From NCBI GenBank assembly GCA_049680365.1, contig JBAUHQ010000430.1, positions 18,605-82,604 on the forward strand: a stretch of 64,000 nucleotides of DNA, written 5' to 3'. Source of the stretch: K23-9 sp049680365 (GTDB lineage: Bacteria; Planctomycetota; Planctomycetia; Pirellulales; Pirellulaceae). Made by a program: the position numbers and the translations under genes. The notes beneath the pieces are model-generated. The model searched no databases, was not told the DNA's origin, and saw only the letters and a program-made list of their open reading frames with translations. This document shows, in pieces, positions 16,782 to 22,864 of the stretch. The stretch's first letter is position 1. Each line of letters starts with the position of its first letter.

Positions 16782-17147
16782 TTTCGCGGCGATCGAGGAA
16801 ATCTCCGCAACCAATTCGTCTAGTTCCGATCTGTGGCGATCGAAACACTTCTTTGCTTCGGCCACTTCTCCTCGCTTTAGCAACTCGAGCATCTCGTGAA
16901 CCTCGATGGTTACGCCGCTTGTTTCAAAAGTGCTGAGCATCCCCTTGAGCTTGTGTAGCCCGGACCCCGCCTGTTCCGAATTACCAGCGGTCAATGCCCG
17001 ATCGGTTTGCTCGATGACTTCAGGAAGGTCCGCCGACGTGATTGCTGCCATTTGGCGCAGCAGGCTTTCGTCGCCATCCAATCGTTTGACCGCCTCGCTA
17101 AAGCGAGACGCGAGTTGTTCTGAATTGTTCACCGATCGTTTCTCCAT
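16779..17147 (-). CDS. Hpt-domain phosphotransfer protein
   Basis: 122 residues forming a single four-helix Hpt domain. The phosphoacceptor is His65 in SGLHKLKGML, followed by a helix rich in leucine and glutamate. Hpt proteins relay phosphate between receiver domains. The window also encodes a hybrid kinase ending in a receiver (26.1-32.1 kb), a lone receiver (22.4 kb) and an NtrC-type receiver (35.2 kb), which makes a phosphorelay through this protein plausible. Confidence 0.85.
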   Translation of the reverse strand: MEKRSVNNSEQLASRFSEAVKRLDGDESLLRQMAAITSADLPEVIEQTDRALTAGNSEQAGSGLHKLKGMLSTFETSGVTIEVHEMLELLKRGEVAEAKKCFDRHRSELDELVAEISSIAAK

Positions 17148-17185
17148 CGTTCACTCAAGAGTTGCGCCATCGTTAAAATTCAATC

Positions 17186-17422
17186 TTACCAAGGCTTGAT
17201 CTTCCAGCCCACGATCAGGCCAAGGCCGAAAGCCCAAACTGCCGCGACTTCCGGTTTATCTTTGGCGTAATCTTTTGCAAGGCTCAGCAAATCCTTGGCA
17301 GGTTCCGCGACGTAATGGTCTTTGAACTCGCGTGCGCCGAACGCGAGGCTGTCGGTTGCATCGTTGACCAGTTCGCGGGCAACGCCTTTAACATGTTCGG
17401 CGGAATTGGTTGTTTCGGACAT
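17186..17422 (-). CDS. Small C-tail-anchored DUF883/ElaB-like protein
   Basis: 78 residues: a polar amphipathic helix, then AVWAFGLGLIVGWKIKPW, a glycine-spaced membrane helix at the C-terminus. AAGGA lies upstream of the ATG. This layout is shared by DUF883/ElaB stress proteins that tether to the inner membrane. It is probably the last gene of the 17.2-19.1 kb envelope-stress operon. Confidence 0.7.
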   Translation of the reverse strand: MSETTNSAEHVKGVARELVNDATDSLAFGAREFKDHYVAEPAKDLLSLAKDYAKDKPEVAAVWAFGLGLIVGWKIKPW

Positions 17423-17465
17423 TGATAGTCTTTCCTTGAAAAAGTGGGTTGGAATCGTGGTGAAT

Positions 17466-17490
17466 CGCAGGCTGGAAGCCTACGCCACTG
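17466..17490. repeat. REP-like repeat, type B
   Basis: CGCAGGCTGGAAGCCTACGC plus CACTG, between two genes of the envelope operon. Confidence 0.8.
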
Positions 17491-17493
17491 AGC

Positions 17494-17940
17494 TCAACGT
17501 CGCATGGGGGAGAACGTTTCTCGACGAAGTTGGTTGCGGGGCGATTGATCGGGCTTGAGAACGACGGCTTTGATCCAACGCATGTTTTCAGCGAATTCAC
17601 TTTTGACTTCGCTCAATGAGTCATTGGCTTTTCTGATCAGCTTGATTCCTAAGTAGGCTGCAAGCAATGCGATCAGGATCGTACCGCCGCTGACAATCAG
17701 CAATGCTTGGCCGACCGTGAGGTCGTACTGTTCGTGCAGGACAAATCCGAGCCCTACTACTGCGGTCATCGCCGCAGTTAGTGCGACGATCGCCGCAAAT
17801 GCAAGGCAAATGATCGCCTTCACACCACGGCGTTTCGCTTCCTGGGAGTCAACCGACAAGAGCTGAATTTGCAGTTCGCAAAGGTCAACAATATCGTTAA
17901 TGACTCGGCCGAATCCGCTTTGATTTCGATCGTTGCTCAT
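17494..17940 (-). CDS. Phage-holin-like (DUF1469/holin-X) membrane protein
   Basis: 148 residues from the ATG at 17940, which shares its A with the TGA of the upstream gene (TGATG), so translation is coupled. Two hydrophobic helices, CLAFAAIVALTAAMTAVVGLG and ALLIVSGGTILIALLAAYLG, are flanked by an N-terminal amphipathic helix and a basic tail. This matches the PF07332-type holin superfamily, which in stress operons is not a phage lysis gene. Confidence 0.85.
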   Translation of the reverse strand: MSNDRNQSGFGRVINDIVDLCELQIQLLSVDSQEAKRRGVKAIICLAFAAIVALTAAMTAVVGLGFVLHEQYDLTVGQALLIVSGGTILIALLAAYLGIKLIRKANDSLSEVKSEFAENMRWIKAVVLKPDQSPRNQLRRETFSPMRR

Positions 17941-18143
17941 CAGCGGATCCCCCGCTTGATGATCCATGCAGCAGTCACTCCGACCACCGCTGCCACCACG
18001 ATTGCGGCAACTGGATGGTTGCCAATATTATCGCGGATGACCTGAAGTGATTGATCGGTGCGATCGTTGCTAGTTCGTGGTCGTGATGCGACGTCATCGT
18101 CGTAGTAATGACCAATTCTGTTCTTTTGGATCGGTGCAATCAT
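17940..18143 (-). CDS. Small C-tail-anchored membrane protein (DUF883-like)
   Basis: 67 residues. The polar N-terminus ends with IGNHPVAAIVVAAVVGVTAAW and the basic IIKRGIR, a DUF883-type tail anchor. The start overlaps the upstream stop by 4 bases (ATGA), and the stop overlaps the downstream ATG, so it is tightly co-translated with both neighbours. Confidence 0.75.
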   Translation of the reverse strand: MIAPIQKNRIGHYYDDDVASRPRTSNDRTDQSLQVIRDNIGNHPVAAIVVAAVVGVTAAWIIKRGIR

Positions 18144-18547
18144 GATGTCAGTTCCTCAGTTGCTTCTCGACTTGCGATCCCAAACCGTTGGCTGTCCAGG
18201 AAAACGCTGCTTGCCTTGCGGAGTGCTAAGTTCGTGCCAGTGCGGAATGCCATGGATGCAATGGCGCCTACCACACCGCCCAACAGGCTCGACTTAGCAG
18301 CCGTCGCCTGGCCATCGGAATCCACTCGGATTCGCCGCACCGGAGGTTTCGCCGCTGGGACGGCAAGGAAAGCGACCGCCGCCACGCACGCAACCGAAGC
18401 TACCGGCATCTTTCGGACATAGAATTTCCAGTCCGAAAGTTGCTGAATTTGTTCGCGCGCATCGTCCATGTCATAGGGAAGCTCACTTCGGATGGATCGC
18501 ATGCGAGCACGAATCTCTTCGGAACGCATTTCAGTGGCAGTGCTCAT
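18140..18547 (-). CDS. Hypothetical membrane-associated protein with two hydrophobic segments
   Basis: 135 residues from the ATG at 18547, with AAGGA 6-7 bases upstream. An N-terminal charged coil (EMRSEEIRARMRSIRSELP) precedes VASVACVAAVAFLAVPAA. A second hydrophobic stretch is LLGGVVGAIASMAFRTG. It is part of the overlapping operon with the DUF883-like and holin-like genes. The family is not recognised by name, and its layout resembles YqjD/DUF3618-type proteins. Confidence 0.7.
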   Translation of the reverse strand: MSTATEMRSEEIRARMRSIRSELPYDMDDAREQIQQLSDWKFYVRKMPVASVACVAAVAFLAVPAAKPPVRRIRVDSDGQATAAKSSLLGGVVGAIASMAFRTGTNLALRKASSVFLDSQRFGIASREATEELTS

Positions 18548-18570
18548 GATTTTTCCTTGAGTGAACATCT

Positions 18571-18629
18571 TGGCGTAGGCTTCCCTTCTGCGGTGTTGAT
18601 GGATCGCACGCTGAATGCCTGCGCCACGG
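18571..18629. repeat. Diverged REP-like repeat (B plus B)
   Basis: TGGCGTAGGCTTCCCTTCTGCG and CGCACGCTGAATGCCTGCGCC lie between the CsbD gene and the operon that follows. Confidence 0.6.
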
Positions 18630-18636
18630 TGAGTGC

Positions 18637-19053
18637 CTAGCGACGACGACCGAGGAACATCAAAGCTCCAGCGGCGATGCCCACACCGAACGCGATCACC
18701 AGTGACTCCATCGGGCGTGATCGTACGGTGTGAACCACTTGCTTCGACATTTGGTCGGTCGCGGCAGCGGCACGTGCATATTGCTGGCGGGCCAGCTCGG
18801 TCGCTTCATCGACGTACTGCGCGGCCGACTCACTCGCCTGTTGCAAAGTCGATCGACCACTGGCCATCGCTTGGTCCAGGAACTCTTCGACTTCACGTTT
18901 GGTCGCCCCGGTCTTTTGTTGCACCACGCCGACCAAACGATCCGTCGAGCCCTCGGCGCGACGCAGGTCGTCATCGGTGAGTTGTCCCCAATGTTCTTGA
19001 AGGCGGCCTTTCACTTCATTCCACTGCCCTCGCAGTTCTTCTCGCGTAATCAT
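18637..19053 (-). CDS. CsbD-family protein with C-terminal membrane anchor
   Basis: 138 residues from the ATG at 19053, chosen because AGGAG lies 7 bases upstream. Residues 1-60 are a CsbD domain (REELRGQWNEVKGRLQEHWG, LTDDDLRRAEG). A helical linker and a glycine-rich tail anchor follow (LVIAFGVGIAAGALMFLGRRR). Plain CsbD proteins are ~65 residues, so this is a tethered variant. A paralogue of the same design is at 21.1 kb. The frame is also open through the 12-base tandem repeat to 19203. Confidence 0.88.
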   Translation of the reverse strand: MITREELRGQWNEVKGRLQEHWGQLTDDDLRRAEGSTDRLVGVVQQKTGATKREVEEFLDQAMASGRSTLQQASESAAQYVDEATELARQQYARAAAATDQMSKQVVHTVRSRPMESLVIAFGVGIAAGALMFLGRRR

Positions 19054-19119
19054 CGTGTCACTCCTGTTTGTGGTTCGGTGGGAGACATCTCGCCTCTGCA
19101 GCATTGGAGAAGCAAAGCC

Positions 19120-19203
19120 CATGCCAATCCCCATGCCAATCCCCATGCCAATCCCCATATCAATCCCCATATCAATCCCCATATCAATCCCCATATCAAT
19201 CAT
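19120..19203. repeat. 12-bp tandem repeat, seven copies
   Basis: Three copies of CATGCCAATCCC followed by four of CATATCAATCCC, the last copy ending differently. It lies 67 bases upstream of the CsbD start codon, probably in the leader or promoter. On the minus strand it is open in frame with CsbD and would read Met-Gly-Ile-Gly/Asp repeats. Confidence 0.9.
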
Positions 19204-19301
19204 CGTGCAAGAGACTTCTGTGGACGAATAGGAGAGATGCAGCTATCTCGCTGGCGGATTTCCAGGCAGTGTGATCGAGCAGCGACCAGCGCAGAGAGCG
19301 A

Positions 19302-20852
19302 CTATCTCAGACTTTTCAGATAGTTCTCGGCATTCTTCAGATGGAGCGTTCGCTTCTCCGTGTCCATTTTCTTCGCCATGCTGCACATCATCGCCCATCT
19401 TGGATTTTTGCTGAGCTCCGCGCTGTGATTCCAAATCCAACGCCAATACAAACCATCCCAAATCTCGCACCAAGGTTCCTTCTTGTGATGACTCATCTTG
19501 CGAACGTAGGCTGACCCAGAAAAGTACGGCTTCGTTGTAATCGCTCCACCGTCCGCGTTTTGGCTCATCGCGTAGACATTCGGAACCATCACCCAGTCAT
19601 AGCTGTCGATGAACATCTCCATGAACCAACGGTAAATGTCATCAGGGTCGATTTCGCAGAGAAACATGAACCCGCCCAAAACCATCAAACGTTCGATGTG
19701 ATGACAGTACCCGGTTTGCAGGATTCGCTGAATCGTGTCGTCGACCGGCGCGATCCCGGTCGTGCCATCGTAGAAACTCGCCGGCATCGCGCGGTGATGC
19801 TGCCAATGGTTTGTGGTTCGCATGGCAACGCCAAGGTCTTCATACGTTGCCCGCATAAATTCTCGCCAACCGATCAACTGTCTCAAGAATCCCTCTAGCG
19901 AATTCAAAGGCACTTCATGCTCGGCCGCGTAACTGAGCGTCGCATCAACGACCTCCCTGGGCGTAAGTAAGCCAATGTTGAGCGAAGGAGTGAGCACGCT
20001 GTGCCAAAGCCACGATTCCCCTTCCACGATTGCGTCTTCGTAGTCGCCAAAATCCGCGAAGCGATTCGCCAAAAAGTGTTGCAGCCACTTTTTGGCCGCG
20101 CGATGAGATGTGGGGTAAAAGAGTTGATCCAACGTGCCGGGATGATCTGAAAAGCGTCTTTCGACGTACTCCTTCGCTTCCTCATCAAAATGGTCCCGCT
20201 CAACCGACAGGTTCTCTGGAATGGAATGAAGTCGCTTCTTCGGTACCTTTTTCCGATTGTCTTCATCAAAGCTCCATTGGTCGCCAACCGGTTGATCTCC
20301 ATCCATCAGAATGTCAAGCCGCTGTCGTTGCCACTTGTAGAAGTCAGCCATGAACCAGCGTTTCTTGCCCGCCCGAAAATTCCGATTCAATTCCGGTGTA
20401 TTGAGAAACCCAGGATTCGCAAGAACTTCACGCTCAATCCCTAAGCTGTCGCACGCTTGCCGCAGTCGTTTTTCCAGTGCAAAGTCAGCGGGATCACCGT
20501 AACAGAGTGTCTCGTTCTCGCGCTGGCCTACCGAAATCGCTTGCTTCAACTGCTCAACAAGACGCGAATTGTCTGCATCGTACTCGACATACTGAACCTC
20601 GTATTCTTGCTCTCGCAGGGCGGCTTCGTAGCGTTTCATGGTGGCACGATGCAGCCACAATTTCTGTTTGTGAAATTGCATCGGATACTGCGTGTCGCCA
20701 AAGAACAATGAATCTTCGAGAAGGATGATCCGCGACGGTTCGAGCGATAAACCCGGATGCTTTTCAAACAGCTGGTGTGGAAAAATGAGCAGAATCAATG
20801 GTGCATTCTTGTTGAGTATCGAAATCGTGAAGTAGGCACCTTTTCCCGACAT
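19302..20852 (-). CDS. Cryptochrome/photolyase-related protein (DPRP/PhrB-like)
   Basis: 516 residues, normal for the deoxyribodipyrimidine-photolyase-related family. The N-terminal alpha/beta domain begins LILLIFPHQLF. The FAD-binding helical domain shows GWREFMRATYE, GYCHHIERLMVLGGF and MSQNADGGAITTKPYFSGSAY. The FeS-type members have a YCxxC pair after this point, but here the sequence goes directly from VRKMSHHKKEPWCEIWDGLYW. The cluster ligands therefore seem to be missing. It is predicted to repair UV photoproducts, (6-4) in characterised relatives, or to sense light. Confidence 0.9.
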   Translation of the reverse strand: MSGKGAYFTISILNKNAPLILLIFPHQLFEKHPGLSLEPSRIILLEDSLFFGDTQYPMQFHKQKLWLHRATMKRYEAALREQEYEVQYVEYDADNSRLVEQLKQAISVGQRENETLCYGDPADFALEKRLRQACDSLGIEREVLANPGFLNTPELNRNFRAGKKRWFMADFYKWQRQRLDILMDGDQPVGDQWSFDEDNRKKVPKKRLHSIPENLSVERDHFDEEAKEYVERRFSDHPGTLDQLFYPTSHRAAKKWLQHFLANRFADFGDYEDAIVEGESWLWHSVLTPSLNIGLLTPREVVDATLSYAAEHEVPLNSLEGFLRQLIGWREFMRATYEDLGVAMRTTNHWQHHRAMPASFYDGTTGIAPVDDTIQRILQTGYCHHIERLMVLGGFMFLCEIDPDDIYRWFMEMFIDSYDWVMVPNVYAMSQNADGGAITTKPYFSGSAYVRKMSHHKKEPWCEIWDGLYWRWIWNHSAELSKNPRWAMMCSMAKKMDTEKRTLHLKNAENYLKSLR

Positions 20853-20864
20853 TGAGAAGGACGA

Positions 20865-20890
20865 ACGCAGGCTTCAAGCCGACGCCACGG
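20865..20890. repeat. REP-like repeat, type B (diverged)
   Basis: CGCAGGCTTCAAGCCGACGC plus CACGG, directly upstream of the photolyase gene. Confidence 0.6.
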
Positions 20891-21114
20891 CACACAACAA
20901 AAGAATAGACAGTTGGCAACGCATCCGATGCTGCAGCGTTTGGACGCTAAGTGATCAGCGTGACTGAAAACCCGGCAACATTACCACGTACGTGGCTTCT
21001 GCGACGAAGTCCACGCGGTGGAAGGCCGCTGTTTTTCCATTCCATCTGCTATCGGCACGTCGTTTGCTTCCTCAGGTGTCGTTCGACAACTCAATAAACA
21101 CAGGATGAAAAACG

Positions 21115-21555
21115 ATGGTAACGAAACAAGAATTAAGCGGCAAATGGGATTCGATCGTTGGATCGGTCAAACAGAAATATGGGCAGATCACTGACGACGA
21201 TTTGGCGCAGGTCGAAGGCGATCTCAATCAGCTTTCGGGATTGATTCAACAGAAGGCCGGTCAGTCACGCGAGCAAGTTGAGGCATTTCTGGACGAGTGC
21301 TGCGGCGGATCGTTTATGAATCAGGTGAACGCGATGGCTGAAAACGCAAGCGAAACACTCCGAGAAAGTTACGAACAGATTAGCGAGACTGCGAGACAGG
21401 GCTACGACTACTCGGTGAAGACCATGTCACGGCGTCCGCTTGAATCGGTTGCGACGGCCGCTGGAGTTGGATTGCTGCTGGGTGTCATGATTGGCATCTC
21501 GATCGGAGCTCGACGAGAACGTGAGTTGTCATGGCGTGAGCGTTGGAGCCGCTAG
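21115..21555 (+). CDS. CsbD-family protein with C-terminal membrane anchor (paralogue)
   Basis: 146 residues. The CsbD domain is at residues 1-60 (KQELSGKWDSIVGSVKQKYG, ITDDDLAQVEG), then a helix and LESVATAAGVGLLLGVMIG with a basic-acidic tail. It has the same architecture as the protein at 18.6 kb, so the two are paralogues. Both carry RRPLES/SRPMES-type motifs just before the membrane helix. AGGA lies about 11 bases upstream of the ATG. Confidence 0.88.
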   Translation: MVTKQELSGKWDSIVGSVKQKYGQITDDDLAQVEGDLNQLSGLIQQKAGQSREQVEAFLDECCGGSFMNQVNAMAENASETLRESYEQISETARQGYDYSVKTMSRRPLESVATAAGVGLLLGVMIGISIGARRERELSWRERWSR

Positions 21556-21570
21556 GCTGACTTTCAACGC

Positions 21571-21648
21571 GACCACAAGCTGCCAGCTTGACGGTTTCAT
21601 AACTGTTCTGATTGGCGTGGTTCATAGGCTGGCAGATTGTGGCTACGA
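21571..21648. repeat. REP/BIME-like repeat (paired type A)
   Basis: ACCACAAGCTGCCAGCTTG and TAGGCTGGCAGATTGTGGC close with TACGAAG, about 40 bases apart. Confidence 0.8.
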
Positions 21649-21798
21649 AGGCACACTCTCTAATAAACCACACTCTCTAATAAACAAGGCGAATTTCATT
21701 TCGACTTCTGATCGTTTTATTTCTGATCACAACGACCGTTCGTCCTACGAATTCGCAAGAGGCGCCACCCGCTGAAGTCGAGATCGCCAATGAACCAG

Positions 21799-21934
21799 CC
21801 GCGACCAAGTCGTCAGCGCGATCAAGGGTGCACTCGACGATGCTGGTATCGAAATTCCATTCCCCTATCGTACGCTGACGTTCAAAGACCCAGCTGATGG
21901 ATCGGCGGTGAAGAACGTGGTCGATGACGAGTGA
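21799..21934 (+). pseudogene. C-terminal remnant of an MscS-family channel
   Basis: An open stretch reading RDQVVSAIKGALDDAG, then IEIPFPYRTLTF, and ending SAVKNVVDDE at a TGA matches the C-terminal beta/alpha domain of MscS channels (family pattern IKxALdxAGIEIPFPYRTL). Upstream it is interrupted by stop codons and no channel domain precedes it. It is therefore a fragment, not a gene. The N-terminal MscS fragment at 10.1-10.5 kb on the other strand could be the other half of the same lost gene. Confidence 0.65.
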
Positions 21935-21995
21935 ACGGCATGACGTTTGCATTCCTTGACGCGCGCACGCTCCAATACTCGAAGAGGTCATGATC

Positions 21996-22424
21996 ATGTT
22001 TCGCAAAGCACTTCCGCTCGTCCTGCTAGCGACCGCTTTGTTGCTAGGAATCCAATTCACGACGTTGTTTGCCGTGCCTCCTGAACAAGGTTCGACGACT
22101 GGGCAATCAGCAACTGGGCAATCAGGCATTGGGCAAACTGTGCCGGAATACACCGGGAACGACCCGTTGGCCGACGACGAACCACAATTGCGGCAAGGGC
22201 GGGCTGTGGAGGTTTCCGGAAACAACTTGGTGGTGAAGATCGAGGGAGAACGCGAAACTTTCGACGTTAGCCCCACAGCCGACATCCGTCGGAACCGCAA
22301 GAAATGTGATCTGCTGGCTTTGGCACCACGCGACTTTGTTACGATCGCGACCTTCGGTGACGATCGTTCGCGAACGAGCGAAAAAAATACGAGCCTTCTC
22401 AGTTCGCTGAATCATTCGGTATAG
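21996..22424 (+). CDS. Exported hypothetical protein with Gln/Gly tandem repeat
   Basis: 142 residues from the ATG at 21996, which has GAGG 8 bases upstream. A signal peptide (LVLLATALLLGIQFTTLFA) is followed by TGQSA/TGQSG/IGQTV, a degenerate 15-base tandem repeat. A small beta domain resembling DUF5666-type sequences follows (EVSGNNLVVKIEGERETFDV). The last 9 codons overlap the 3' end of the convergent response-regulator gene by 26 bases. Function unknown. Confidence 0.7.
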   Translation: MFRKALPLVLLATALLLGIQFTTLFAVPPEQGSTTGQSATGQSGIGQTVPEYTGNDPLADDEPQLRQGRAVEVSGNNLVVKIEGERETFDVSPTADIRRNRKKCDLLALAPRDFVTIATFGDDRSRTSEKNTSLLSSLNHSV

Positions 22425-22794
22425 CGGTGTTTTCTCCGATCAACTCGCTGATTTGGCGAACCAGTTTCTCAAAGTCGACGGGCTTGGCGTGGAACGCGTC
22501 ACAGCCGGCGGCAATCGCACGGGACTCATCGTCAGGCAATGCATAGGCGGTGAGTGCAATGACTGGAATTCGCTTGTCAGCGTCAGCGGCACGAATTTGA
22601 ATGGTCGCCTCCAAACCGTCCAGCTCCGGCATGTTGATATCCATTAGGATCAGTGCGGGAGCGGTTTGCGCCGTCGCTAAAACAGCTTCAAGTCCATTCG
22701 CCGCAGTGACGATGGCAAACCCATACTTTTGCAACTTGAGCGTCATCATTTCGCGAATATCGTTGTGGTCATCTACGACAAGGATGGTGGTCAT
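22399..22794 (-). CDS. Single-domain response regulator (receiver only)
   Basis: 131 residues from the ATG at 22794, with AAGGA 7 bases upstream. Longer frames upstream run into the AI-2E gene. Receiver residues are Asp8-Asp9 (VVDDHND), phosphoacceptor Asp52 (LMDINMPELDG), Thr82 (ALTAY) and Lys104 (HAKPVD). It is a CheY/DivK-like protein with no output domain. With the lone Hpt protein and hybrid kinase nearby, it is a candidate intermediate in a phosphorelay. Confidence 0.93.
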   Translation of the reverse strand: MTTILVVDDHNDIREMMTLKLQKYGFAIVTAANGLEAVLATAQTAPALILMDINMPELDGLEATIQIRAADADKRIPVIALTAYALPDDESRAIAAGCDAFHAKPVDFEKLVRQISELIGENTAIPNDSAN

Positions 22795-22822
22795 AGTTCG
22801 TTCCTTTGATTGTGAGAATCCG

Positions 22823-22857
22823 CCGCAGCCACCAGCTGGCAGCTGATCGGTACGGGA
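22823..22857. repeat. Diverged REP-like repeat, type A
   Basis: GCCACCAGCTGGCAGCTGATCG, between the response regulator and AI-2E genes. Confidence 0.55.
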
Positions 22858-22864
22858 TGACTGC

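Noticed and set aside
17494..17940. Prophage holin
   Set aside because: No other phage genes are nearby, and this holin-like family is common in bacterial stress operons.
21677..22300. Minus-strand open frame of 207 codons
   Set aside because: It covers a signal-peptide gene on the other strand and the MscS remnant; serine-rich composition without motifs.
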